Source of the DNA: Anastatus disparis
Taxonomy: Eukaryota; Arthropoda; Insecta; Hymenoptera; Eupelmidae
NCBI GenBank assembly: GCA_017163975.1
Contig: JAFFSR010000365.1
Coordinates: forward strand, 372,001 to 436,000
DNA length: 64,000 bases
Direction: 5' to 3'
The number at the start of each line of letters is the position of its first letter. Position 1 is the stretch's first letter. This document shows, piece by piece, positions 12,061 through 22,734 of this stretch. The position numbers and the translations under genes are program-made. The notes under the pieces were generated by a model, which did no database searches, was not told the DNA's origin, and saw only the letters and a list, made by a program, of their open reading frames with translations.

Positions 12061-12319
12061 TTATTTATTTGTTTCAGAGAATAAAAACAAGCAATATTGA
12101 AGACGTGAATCAAAAAGATGGGTAAATTCAAGAAAAGGAAACACTACAACTCAAACATTCAAATAGACAAATAAAGTTCCTATTAATCTTGTTTTAAAAT
12201 TAAAATTAAAATAAATTTTTGTTATTTAAATGTCAATAGTATTTTGTAATTTTATACGCAATTTATATGTCAAAATATATTTTAAAGTCTCACGTTAATA
12301 AAACCAAAGGAGCATGGTC

Positions 12320-12328
12320 GGGAGGGAG
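12320..12328 (+). promoter_or_regulatory. Copia polypurine tract
   Basis: GGGAGGGAG lies directly before the 3' LTR, the expected place for the plus-strand primer. Confidence 0.75.
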
Positions 12329-12612
12329 TGTTAGAATATAAGTGCGCCCATGCACCTATGTACTACATATATAATATAAAGCATCTTGGTTTCCCCTCCT
12401 CTCCTCGTCTCCAAACTTGACCATAGCTGCCGTTTTGTCTTAGCTTTGGTATTTAGTCTTTGCTGTGCGCTTTATTAGAAAGTTTTCCCTTTTCTTAAAG
12501 AGTGTTAACGACTGTTCTCACATATAAAGAGTGTTCATATAATTTCACACATATTAAAGAATGTTACAATTCTAATCTTGTTGTTTTATTTTATTAAACC
12601 ATATCACCAACA
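12329..12612 (+). repeat. Copia 3' LTR
   Basis: Reads identical to the 5' LTR over all 284 bases by eye. It is followed by the TAAAT target duplication. Confidence 0.92.
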
Positions 12613-12727
12613 TAAATCATCAAAGTAATTGATAAATTATTTACGACGACAAAATCGGATAAAATTTAGTTTTATTTTAACATTTTTAATTTAAACTTGT
12701 TTTGTAGAAAAATTGAATTATTAATAA

Positions 12728-13116
12728 TTAAGAGAAAATCGAGTATATCTGTCCTTTTCTAATCAAAAAATTGATTTTTATACAAAAATAATTAATTTGA
12801 GCAAAAAATAAAGAGAAAGCCGCATTTTGTATAAAAAAAAAGGAATATTTTCATTGATGAGGAAGAATTGATTTCATCGCTTCGTTTACACGAAAACTTT
12901 GAAAAACTTAAAACATAAAGGTTAGGGTAAACAATTCGGTTTTTCAAGGTTTTCTTGGAAACGAAGTAATAAAATTATTTCTTTCTTTTTAAAGAAAATT
13001 TTGCTTTTTTTGATACAAAATGCGGCTTTCTTTTTATTTTTTGCTGAAGTTACTAGTTTTTGCAGAAAATAAATTCTTTGATTAGAAAAGGACAGACATA
13101 CGTTACCTCCTCTTAA
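12728..13116. mobile_element. TTAA hairpin element, family A copy 2
   Basis: TTAA at 12728-12731 and 13113-13116. Left end is diverged (GAGAAAATCGAGTATATCTG), right end ends ACCTCCTC. Same internal landmarks as the other copies, with inverted halves. Confidence 0.8.
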
Positions 13117-13134
13117 GCTGATTAATTATGATCT

Positions 13135-13510
13135 GATTGTATATCTCTATCATTTGCCAATAGAAAAATTATTTTAATTAATTATTGTAGCAAATACTTA
13201 GAAGAAAGCCGTATCTTATATCATAGAAACGGATATTTTCTTTACCAAGGAAAATCTAATTTTGTTGCTTTGTGTTCGAGAAAATTTTAGAAAACCGAAT
13301 TGTTTACTCTAAACTCTATATTTAAAGATTTTTGAGGTTTTCTTGAACATAAAAGGATATAATACATTTTTCTTCATAAATAAAACATTACTTTTGACGA
13401 TGAAAGATCTGACTTTCTTCTCATTTTTAGCTAAAATGATTAGTTCTTGTAAAAAAATAAATTCTTCCAACGGAAAAGAAAAAAAAAATATAACCTGTTT
13501 ACAGAAGCTT
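13135..13510. mobile_element. Old diverged family A hairpin
   Basis: Directly follows copy 2 and repeats its order of landmarks (TATATCTCTATC, AGAAAGCCG..., GATATTTTCTTT, TTTCTTGAACATAAAAGG, TGACTTTCTTCTCATTTTT), but with many changes and without clear ends. Confidence 0.6.
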
Positions 13511-13585
13511 TTCGTTAAAAAAGTCAGTTAATTATATGAAAAAAATTTATTTTTTGCCATTCCAACCTAAAAATTGCAACTTCTT

Positions 13586-13702
13586 TGCTTTTTGCTTTCT
13601 CATAAAGAAAGCATTGTATCGGTAAAAATAATTTTTTTCTATTTTTTCATTAATTTGTACATATTTAGACTCAGGGAGTCGAAAAAAGTGGTTTCCAGAA
13701 AA

Positions 13703-13758
<56 letters not shown>

Positions 13759-15412
13759 GGTGTGTGTGTATTCAGTACGCCAATAAGATCTCGAGAACTA
13801 CTGGATGGATTAACTTCAAATTTTGCATGCAATTTATTTTTTTGTCTAACTGGGGGGAAAGCTATTGAAAATTGATCTTCTTGGCTCAGTTTTTTTTTAG
13901 AGCCATTTTAAGAATTTTAAAAAAATTTTAATTTTTCATTTTTTTGATATTTTACGTAAACTACTCGAAGAATTTTCTTGAAAATTTGTATGAACATTAT
14001 TTGCGACTGCCAAAAGAAGAAAAACTTTTACCATTTGATTTTCTTAGCGCACTTTTAATTTTAGAGCATTTTGAAAATTTAAAAAAAAAATTTTTTTTTT
14101 CATTTATTTTTTATTTTACGACAACCATTTGATAGATTTGCTTCTAAATTTGTATGCAAGTTATTCGCTATTGTCTAAAGAAAACAAGCTTTGGAACACT
14201 TATTTTCTTAGCGTAGTTTTAATTTTAGAGCATTTTGAAAATTTTGGAAAAAATCTCTATTTTTCATTTTTTTTCTATTACACAAAAACCATTCGATAGA
14301 TTTGCTCGAAAATTTTTATGAAAATCATTTGCAATGGCCTAAATAAAACAAGCTTTGAAAAACTTATTTTCTCAGTGCAGTTTTAATTTTAGAGCATTTT
14401 GAAAATTTTGAATAAAATTTTTCTAATTTTTTTTATATTTTACGTAAACTACTCGATGAAGGAGCTTTAAATTATGTATGGGAATTATTTATGATTGTCA
14501 AAATAAAATGAACTTTTGAAAACTAATTTTCTTCAATTTTCTTAGCGCACATTTAATTTTAGAGCATTTTGAAAATTTTGAAAAAAATTTTTATTTTTAA
14601 TTTCTTTTCTATTGCACAAAAATCACTCGATGAACTTGCTCAAAAATTTTCATGCAAATTATTCACTATTATCTGAATAAATCAAGCTTTGGAAAACTTA
14701 TTTTCTTAGCGCAGTTTTAATTTTAGAGCATTTTGAAAATTTTGGAAAAAGTGTTCATATTTCATTTTTTTTCTATTACACAAAAGCCATTCGATGGATT
14801 TGCTCAAAAATTTTCATACAAATTATTTGTTATTGCCTAATTAAAGCAAGCTTGGAAAAACTTATTTTCTTAGCGCAGTTTTAATTTTAAAGCATTTTGT
14901 AAATTTTGAATAGAATTTCACTTATTTTTTGGTATTCTACGTAAACTACTCGATGAAGTAGCTTAAAATTATGTATAGAAATTATATATGATTGCTTAAA
15001 TAAAATGAACTTTTGAAAACCGGTTTTCTTAGCGTAGTTGTAACGTTGAAGTGTTTTGAAAATTTTAAAACAATGTTTATTTTTCAATTATTTGGTATTT
15101 TTTGTAAACTATTCGATGAAAATGTTCCAAAATTTGTATGCAAGTTATTGGTTATAGTGTTAAGAAGACAAGCTTGGGAAAATTAATTTTATAAACGCAT
15201 TTTTAATTTTAGAGCATCATAAAATCACATTATGCAAATGGCAAAAGTAAGAAAGAGTAAAATTCATATAGTTTTCGTAGGTATTAAGACAGCCTTCAAT
15301 ACAGAGGATAGGGACATTTATATTAAAATCGTATTTAAAAAAATAAAATCAAAATACTCTAACTCAATGCGCTCTATGAGAAAGCATTGCGCCAAAGCAC
15401 TTGGCAGCGTTT
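13586..15412. mobile_element. Inverted-repeat element carrying a 164-bp tandem array
   Basis: Starts with TTTCTCATAAAGAAAGCATTG and ACATATTTAGACTC; a related but smaller element at 31140-31955 shows the inverted form of this end at its other side. Inside are about nine tandem units of roughly 164 bases, each with ACTCGATGGATTTGCTC, an ATTTTCTTAGCGCAGTTTTA phrase and AGAGCATTTTGAAAATTTTG. Unit starts lie near 13792, 13954, 14119, 14286, 14447, 14619, 14781, 14944 and 15106. The end shares a CCAAAGCACTTGGCAGCGTT block with 31961-32030. No protein is encoded. Confidence 0.75.
13703..13763. repeat. (TG)n microsatellite
   Basis: About 60 bases of nearly pure TG inside the inverted-repeat element. 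The paralogue at 31348-31380 has only a short TGTATG run at the same place. Confidence 0.95.
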
Positions 15413-15419
15413 TTTTGGC

Positions 15420-15548
15420 TCTCATGGCAAAAAATACAGTTCGCAACGGGTATAAAAAGGCTTTTTTACGAAACTCGTTACGACCCTCGCCGTAAATTTC
15501 TCATTTCGTAAATATAGCCTTTTCATACCCGTTACGAAATGTACTATT
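15420..15548. repeat. Small hairpin with CGGGTAT arms
   Basis: Arms around CGCAACGGGTATAAAAAGGC and its near-complement GCCTTTTCATACCCGTTACG, with GTTTCGTAA-like sequence in the loop region. Looks like a short MITE or a palindromic end. Confidence 0.6.
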
Positions 15549-15599
15549 TCTTATAGAAAAAATTATTCTACTGAACTTCCTTTATTGTTAATTTTTACA

Positions 15600-17660
15600 A
15601 GTTTCTGCAAATGTTCTTAACATTTCAAAAATATTTCAAAAAACGTTGTGAGAAATCTTAAATGAAAAGTTTTAACCAGATTTCTGCAAAGCCTTATAAA
15701 ACCTTTATGGTAAATTTGTGAAAACCTTTCATGAAAGATTGATGCAAGGTTTTGACAAGACTTTCAAATTATTTCATGATATATTTCAAGAAACCATTCA
15801 TGAAAAATTCCAGCAAGGTTTTCGCAAGGTTTCATGAAAAGTTTCGTTAAGGTTGGCAGAAACCTTTCATGAAAGGTGGCTGCAAGGTTATCGGCCAGAT
15901 TTCAAAAACATTTTAAGAATTTATTCAAGAAACTTATCATGAAAGGTTTCAGCAACGTTTCTGCAAGGTTTCAAGAAAAATTTTATGATAGTTTGCGAAA
16001 ATTTTTTTATGAAAGGTTGCTGAAAGGTTTCAGAGACATTTCACGAAATTCTCGAAAAAAAATCTAGTTGGAAACCTAATTGGATTTTCCATGTAGGAAA
16101 TCTAGCTGAGGAAGACTAAAATTGTTAGAATTCTATTTTCTCCTATGCAATATTTCTAGTAGTTTTAAGCTAGATTTTTACGTAGATTTCCGGGCTTCTC
16201 TGGTTTTTCATAAATGATTTAGTGAATTTTCCTTTATCTTTCCATCTACTTCGAAGCGGGACTCCACCTTTCTCATTTTCTTTATAGGAGATTTATATCT
16301 ATTTTTATCTGGGTTTCCCATTGTAAATACAGATTTTGATAACGTGAGTTCCTATGCATAATAAAGTTCAATTCTCATATTAAAAAAAAGTAGAAGAAAA
16401 GATTAATTTTTAAATTTTATTGAAACATTATGAGATAATAAATCATAATTATGAGATGATAATCCCACAAATTTTTTTCTGTTAAAGGAAAAAAACGAGA
16501 TAAATCTCGTGGAATTAGCTCAATGGAGAACGAAGAGCTTCTACAGTCCAACCTAAAGTGTCCAAGGCTTATATATTTGTGTTCTCAAAACTTTTATAAG
16601 GGATTGCAAAATCTTAAGAAACGCTACCTAGCGACATAAAACCACATTATCGGTTGAAGACAAATCAATTCGTCTTCACGCCGCTAGGTAGCGTTTATTT
16701 AAATTTTGTGATCCGTTGTACAAGTTTTGAGGACACAGATATCTAAGGCCGGAACACTTTAGGTTTGATTGTAAAAACTCTTTGCTCTTTCCCATACAGC
16801 ATGAAAGATTGCAGCAACCTTTATAAATCCTAGCTAGAATCTGGTTGAAATATTTCTAAAAACTTGGCTGATACCTTGCAAAGTATTTTGCAAAAACCTT
16901 GCAGCAAATCTTGCGAAAACTTTGCAGGGAACATTGCAGAAATATTTCGAGAAACCCCGTTGCAAATAATCTCGCGAAAATTTTGCAGGAAACATCGCAA
17001 GAACTTTTAAAGAAACCTTACAGGAACATTGCAGGAAATTTTGTACAAACTTATCGAAAAACCTCGCAGCAACCTTTACATGTCCGCGCTATGACCTGGT
17101 TGTAACATTTTCAAAACTTTGCTAAGACCTTGCAAATAATCTCGCGAAAATTTTGCAGGAAACTTCGCAAGAACTTTTAAAGAAACCTTACAGGAACATT
17201 GCAGGAAATCTTGCTGCAATTTTGCAGTAATCTTACAGAAACTTTTCGAGAAACCTCACAGATACCTCGCGAAAAATCTTGTGAAAACTTTGCAAGACAC
17301 CTCGCTGGAACTTTGTAGCAATCTTCGCTGAAAGTTTGCAATAATTTTTGTAGCTACCTTACACGGAATCTTGCAGTGATCTTTCAAGAAATTTTGCAGC
17401 AACTTTACAGGAAACATCACAGGAACCTGTTAAGAAATCTTGCAGAAAGCTATAAGGAAACTTTACAGAAACATTTCAAGAAACCATGCTGGAAATTTTT
17501 ATGAAATCTCGCTGAAATTTTGAGAACTTTCATAAATTGTTGTGAAAATTTTACTGAATACCTGACGAGCAATCTTTTGGGAAATCTTGCAATTATCTTT
17601 TCAGTATACTCGCTAACGCTTTTAGAAAATCTTACGCGAATCTTTTATGAAACATTACAG
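15600..17660. mobile_element. Foldback-like element with minisatellite arms
   Basis: The left arm (15600-16060) is a degenerate array of GCAAGGTTTC and TTTCATGAAAGG units. The right arm (16800-17660) is the inverse type, built of GCAGGAAACTT, GCAAGAACTTT and GAAATCTTGC units. The 740-base centre contains a spacer (16060-16530) shared with 39895-40375 and a hairpin (16540-16790) with GCTACCTAGCG arms. Terminal repeats made of short tandem units recall Drosophila FB elements. No transposase is visible. Confidence 0.6.
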
Positions 17661-17671
17661 AAATATACTAA

Positions 17672-18060
17672 TTAAGAGGAGGTCACGTATCTCTGTCCTT
17701 TTCTAATCAAAGAAATGATTTTTTTACAAAAACTACTAACTTTAGCAAAAAATGAAGAGAAAGCCGCATCTTGTATCAAAAAAAGCAATATTTTCTTTGA
17801 TGAGAAAGAATTAATTTTATTGCTTCGTTCTCAAGAAAACCTTGAAAAACGAAATTGTCCACCCTAACCTCTATGATTTAAGTTTTTCAAGGTTTGCTTG
17901 AGAACGAAGCAATAAAATTAATTCTTTCTCATCAAAGAAAATATTGCTTTTTTTGATACAAGATGCGGCTTTCTCCTCAGTTTTTGCTAAAGCTATTAGT
18001 TTCTGTGAAAAACTCGATTCTTTAATTAGAAAAGGACAGAGATACGTGACCTCCTCTTAA
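17672..18060. mobile_element. TTAA hairpin element, family A copy 3 (best preserved)
   Basis: TTAA at both ends (17672-17675, 18057-18060). The ends GAGGAGGTCACGTATCTCTG and their exact complement are intact, and almost the full 389 bases are an inverted repeat around CCACCCTAACCTCTATGATT. It abuts a family B element, and the two share the TTAA at 18057-18060. Confidence 0.9.
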
Positions 18061-18412
18061 GAGTTGGTCGGAACATTCGCTGCTTGGTGGCGCTGCAGGT
18101 GAGATCAAAATTATAAAAAATATTATAATTTACTGAGACAGTAATATACTTCTAATTTTATTAATAAATCTAGCCATGTATATGTAGAATAATTATTGAT
18201 GCTAACCTAGTTTAAAAAGTATAAAATATTGTTTTAAAGCGAAAAATGCAGTGCGAGATAAAGTCAACGCGAGCATATGTATCTATCATTCTTTAGTATC
18301 ACTTTGTCTGTTACACCAAAGAAAAATACACATATGTTTACATCAGCTATACCGTGCGCATCATTTTTCTTTTTAAAACAATATTTTAAACTTTTCAAAC
18401 AATATTAGCATC
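18057..18412. mobile_element. TTAA hairpin element, family B copy 1 (3' truncated)
   Basis: Begins TTAA then GAGTTGGTCGGAACATTCGC and GCTTGGTGGCGCTGCAG. The interior (TTTAAAGCGAAAAATGCAG... and its inverted counterpart near 18360) matches family B copy 2 at 34035-34567. The outer right arm is missing past about 18412. Confidence 0.75.
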
Positions 18413-18439
18413 AATAACACAGGTTAACATTTGATCTAA

Positions 18440-18960
18440 AAAAAAACACTCGGAGTGGCATGGTGCCTAGGGGGTTTTTGTGGTCGCTGATTACGATGAG
18501 CGGATCGGTTGACCTTTATCACATCAGGTTCAAGGTCAATTAAAGGTCTGATTGCCAAAATTCAACCAAAAAATCTGAAAAAATTCGTGTTTATATTTTT
18601 GAGGTTCCCAAGTAAGAATTTGCAGTTTTTTTGACCTTACGCTTTTTCCCAGAGGTCATTTGAAGGTCATTTAGAGGTCCAATTGCCAAAATTCAAACAA
18701 AAAATCTGAACAAATTCATGCTTATATTTTTGAGGGTCCTGACTTCTAATTCGTAATTTATTTGACCCTATGCCTTTTTCCCAGATCTTATTTGAATGTT
18801 ATTTGTACGTCAAATTGACATAATTCTACCAAAAAATCTGTAAAAATACATAGATATGTTTTTGAGACTTCTTAGTTCGAATGCATAGTTTTTCTATTTC
18901 AAGCCACATTTAAGAGGTCATCATTGTATATTATTTCATCGTCCGTTTACGTTCATTCAA
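18440..18960. repeat. About three 131-bp tandem repeats
   Basis: A unit with AATTGCCAAAATTCAA, CAAAAAATCTGAA, ATATTTTTGAGG and GACCTTA..TTTTTCCCAGAGGTC starts near 18551, 18682 and 18813, the last copy diverged. No coding sense found. Downstream to 19250 I see nothing else. Confidence 0.7.
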
Positions 18961-19261
18961 AAAACATTTATGGTGGTTTCGCATTGTTCAATTTAATTTT
19001 GTTGTTGTCGTACTCTTGCGAAACATACAAAGGTTAAATTTGGTATGAATTTGTGTAATGGTGCGCTGAACATGAAAAAAATGTAGAAGCAGATTCATAG
19101 GGTTCCTTTGACCTCGAAAGTTGATATTTCGCTATAGACACTTCTTCTAAGCCCTGTTTTTGCTCTTAGCCTTACCCAGAATCGACGACGTGGATGTGGC
19201 AAATTTACGATCCCTTTGGGGTGCTTTATTTTCGTGAGTCCCCTTGCCTCTCACTTTAGGG

Positions 19262-20760
19262 TTCTTGATGTCCTTACTACTCTAAACGAAAACGTTTTCG
19301 TTTCTCGTAAAATGATTATTAACTTGCTTTTTTTTATGAGATTTATTAGATTCTCGCTTTACGGTCCAGCAATAATCTGCCAACATGTTTATCCCCCAGA
19401 CACGTTGATACCTTTTTTCAAATTCACTTGAGTCTTGGTGCATCCTTTCTTCATGTTCTTCGCTAAAATCTCCGAGATTTTCAGGAAACAAATCAAGGTG
19501 TGAATGGAGAAAATGCAGTTTCAGATTTATTAAACACCCCATTTTTTTGAAATTTTGAAATAAATTTCCAAGTATATTTCTGTAATTAGGGTCTTAATGA
19601 TTTCCAAGAAATTTAGTCGCCACCTCTCTAAAACTTTGCCACGCTGCTTTTTCTTTAGCATTCATTTTTTTTCAAATGCATTATTTTTTAGGAGGTCTCT
19701 TATTTGTGGTCCAGTAAATATGCCCTCTTTGATTTTAGCTTCTGAAAGATTAGGTATCACTTGAAAAATATGCATGAACGCAGGATTCTCATTTCGGCTC
19801 GTGGCCTTGACAAGTTTCTTTGTAATACCTAATTTTATATGTAAAGGTGGAAGTAGGACCTTATTGGTAGGCATCAAACTTGGATTTATAATGTTTTTTT
19901 GTCCTGGAATTAATTCTTCGACTAATACAACAGAATGAGCAACTGGTAAAGGGGCATAAATATTTATATTATGTAATAAGATAGCTTTTAAGAGCAGGCC
20001 GGATTCGCTGTCCTGCTCTTAAAAGCTAGTCTAATTGGCATTTTTGTTATTTACTCAAGTTTTAATCAGTGTATATTCAAATTAAAGGTCGAGCGCAATA
20101 GATATTATTATTATGAACATCTATGCACAAGAAAAAAAATATCTACTGGTTTGTTTTTGAGAAAAGTAAGTAACGCGAAAATATTATAAACATAAACTTT
20201 TAATCTGGCGTTACTTACTTTTCTCAAAAACAAACCGGTAGATATTTTTTTTCTTGTGCATAGATGCTCATAATAATAATATCTATTGCGCTCGACCTTT
20301 AATTTGAAGATACACCGATTAAAACTTGAGTAAATAACAAACAACTCAATTGTTACTCGGTCGGTATTAGGTTCTACTCCGACCTACCGTTAAGCTTCTT
20401 TTTGAAAAATCTATAAACAGTCGCCAATAACATGCTGTGTATTCTATACCGTATTCTTGCACTAATCCTTCAATATTGTGGCAGTAGACTAGATTGTTCA
20501 TTTTAGAAAAATATTTTCTGAATGGACGTTCTCTCGAACGATAGACAGAAATTTTTGTTCCTGTGGATAGACACTTTTTTCTTTTAGCCTGGATGCTTAA
20601 AGCTCTGATTTATCTTTCGAAATTCCCAAGTCTCTGCAGAAATCATTGAATTCGCTTTGATCAGACTTTTCGGCTTCCGATATATTTTCCTCAACATCTG
20701 ATTCTTCTATGCTACATTTGCTTACAATGCTTGCATTGTTTAAAATTTCTTGCACTTATA
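19262..20760 (-). pseudogene. Broken member of an arthropod repeat-associated protein family, function unknown
   Basis: Read from 20760 down, conserved pieces appear in order: a D/E-rich start (SDVEENISEAEKSDQSEF), VYRSRERPFRKYFSKMNNLV and YWRLFIDFSKRSL (to 20394). After an insertion (19990-20393) come KAILLHNINIYAPLPVAHSV, LLPPLHIKLGITKKLVKA, KEGIFTGPQIRDLL, KEKAAWQSFREVATKFLGN, then LKLHFLHSHLDLFPENLGDF, HQDS, and MLADYCWTVKRES near 19350. I remember very similar sequence from many arthropod predicted proteins, where the family is multicopy; I know no function. A stop at H*DPNYRN, a probable internal deletion after AHSVVLVEE, and the insertion make this a pseudogene. Confidence 0.7.
19990..20393. 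mobile_element. TTAA-flanked insertion within the pseudogene (family E), with hairpin 20061-20340
   Basis: TTAA occurs at 19990-19993 and 20390-20393, and deleting one TTAA plus the interior restores codon continuity (S-L-K-A), showing the empty site. The core is a long hairpin: arms with GAGCGCAATAGATATTATTA and CAAAAACAAACC-like sequence around a 20-base centre. The left edge holds a miniature palindrome (19990-20026): TTAAGAGCAGG, 13 bases, CCTGCTCTTAA, resembling the end of the family A copy at 50095. Confidence 0.75.
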
Positions 20761-20794
20761 CAAACTTTTAAAACGGTTTATATTATAGTTAGTA

Positions 20795-21290
20795 CTAACG
20801 GCATGTCGGAGTTCTCTCCGTATTGATAATAATTTCATTCGAAGTTTATAAATAAACGGTGCGTCAAATCAAGTTTTTGGCTACAATACGAAAATTCATT
20901 AGACTAATCCTGAGTACGAACAAGTCAAGGCATTCACCAAAACACTGTGAATAAAAAGTTATAAGCAAAATTTCAATGTACAGCAATTTGAGGTTAAGTT
21001 TATCGAGCTTATTATCTAATTTTCATTCAGAGCTCATGAAAAAATAACAAGCTCAACGGAATTTTTATTTATGGACAAGTCATTATATTTGTTTAAATAA
21101 TAAATTTACATAGATATCAATAAAATGAAAAAAGCAAAAATTGTTTTCAACAACACCAACATCTCGTTAATAACGTGTCACAGCACCCTCTACTCCTGAT
21201 AATATTTTTAATCAAAGTTTATGAATAAACGATTCTCCAAATCAAGTTCTTTTACTACTGTAAGCAAATTCGCAAGATTAATCCTAAACA
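20795..21290 (+). repeat. Dispersed repeat R, copy 2
   Basis: Contains CTAACGGCATGTCGGAG at the start and, further on, CAAGTCATTATATTTGTTTAA and a GATATCAATAAAATGAAAA phrase, shared with 39245-39547 in inverted orientation. It leads into the GTAACTGG minisatellite as the 39 kb copy does. Confidence 0.55.
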
Positions 21291-21299
21291 GGATTGTGA

Positions 21300-21935
21300 A
21301 TGTTTCCAGTTACCGAGCAAGCAACTGGTAAATGGTCGGTCCATTTACCAGTTACTGGGTGAGTAACTGGTAAATGGTCGGATCAGTTGGTAGTTACTGG
21401 GTGAGTAACTGGTAAATGGGGTCAGACCAGTTGGTAGTTACTGGGTGAGTAACTAGAAATAATTGGACCAGTTACCAGTTACTGGGTAAGTAACTGGAAA
21501 TGGTTGAACCACTTAGCAGTTACTGGGTAAGTAACTGACAATAATCGGACCATTTACCAGTTATTTGCTCTGTAACTGGGGACTGGTCGAACCATTTACC
21601 AGTTACTGACCCAGTAACTACTAAAGAATCCAACCATTTACTAGTTGCTCTGTAATGGCTCCGACCATTCACCATTTACCCATGTGGTAATTGCAAACTG
21701 GTTGAATCATTTATCATTTACCCACCCGCTTATTGCTAACTGATTCGACTATTTACCAGTTACCAGAGTTCTAAATAAGGAAATGGTTTTGTCATTTGAA
21801 ATGGTCAAGTAATTGAGAATACTTGCATTAGTTACCAGTTACAGAGCAAGTAACTAGTAAATGGTCTGACCAGTTCCCAGTTACAGAGCAAGTAACTAGT
21901 AAATGGTCTGACCAGTTATCAGTTAGAGTGCAAGT
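21300..21935. repeat. Palindromic minisatellite of GTAACTGGTAAATGG units
   Basis: Roughly 13-14 units of 40-50 bases. Each unit combines GAGTAACTGGTAAATGGTC with its near inverse GACCAGTTACCAGTTACTGG, so single strands can form serial small hairpins. Degenerates in the middle (21640-21800). A related block is at 38860-39240. Confidence 0.8.
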
Positions 21936-22099
21936 AGCTCATCTAATTAAAAGTGTGACTCGATGGCAATGTTTTGAAGCAAAAACAAATATAGTTATTA
22001 AAAATTTTCATGTAAGAATAATATCTTATGCCATTGCAGCTATAGAATTGAGTGAAATTGAAGAAATTTTATCGCCCACCCTAGCGAAAAAGATTTTAA

Positions 22100-22400
22100 A
22101 TAATAATTAATGAAAAATGATGATAAATGATCAAAATGAATAAAAACAATTTGTAAGTAATAAAAAATGAAAAAGGTAATAAAAATAGATAAAAATGGAT
22201 AAAAATGGATAAAATAAAATAATAAGTAATAAAATTGAATAAAAGAGAACGAAATTGGTATGAATTCGGACATTTTATTAGATTTTATCCTTTTTTATCC
22301 GGTTTTATCTATTATTATTACAAAATAATATTTTTTATCCATTTATATTAGTTTTTAATTTTTTTCATCAATTATTAATATTTTTTATCAGTTCTTATTT
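22100..22400. repeat. Palindrome of GATAAAAATG units
   Basis: Left arm is a short tandem array of GGATAAAAAT-like units, right arm of ATTTTTATCC-like units, around GAATTCGGACATTTTATTAG. Another case of arms made from short tandem units. Confidence 0.6.
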
Positions 22401-22734
22401 AGATATAAAATATATTATAGACAAAATTTTTAAAATAACATACAAGTAAGAAAATATATAAATAAATTGTATTATGTTTTTGAAAATTTCTATATTTATT
22501 CGATTGCTGTGAATTAATCTGACCTATATCATATCTAACCTAATATAAACGTAATGCCGCAAAGATCGCTAGTAAACACGCGCGTATTTTAGTAATGGTC
22601 AGATGGATCGGACTTATATATGAAGTGTACTGAACTCTCACCACTTACGGGAGTTGGACACAAATTTTAACGTCAAGTGACAGGATTTTTGGGTTTAAAA
22701 AATATGCTGATATCGTTACATGGAGAAAAATATA

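Larger units (their letters stand above)
4210..12612 (+). mobile_element. Copia-type LTR retrotransposon, structurally complete, coding region decayed
   Basis: Two LTRs of 284 bases (4210-4493, 12329-12612) read as identical. They begin TGTTAGAATATA, similar to Drosophila copia, and end in CA. A perfect 5-base duplication TAAAT flanks the element (4205-4209, 12613-12617). Inside are a copia-like primer site, gag zinc-knuckle, integrase, reverse transcriptase and RNase H in Ty1/copia order (integrase before RT). Every large domain is broken by stops, frameshifts or deletions. A TTAA hairpin element (9883-10270) and an (AT)n run sit inside. Identical LTRs beside a ruined gag-pol suggest recent mobilisation in trans, gene conversion between LTRs, or assembly errors. 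Confidence 0.93.

Noticed and set aside
13574..13786. 70-codon frame ending in (VC)n
   Set aside because: It is the translated (TG)n microsatellite.
21300..21935. CRISPR-like array of regularly spaced palindromes
   Set aside because: Eukaryotic context, no unique spacers, and unit boundaries drift; it is a minisatellite.
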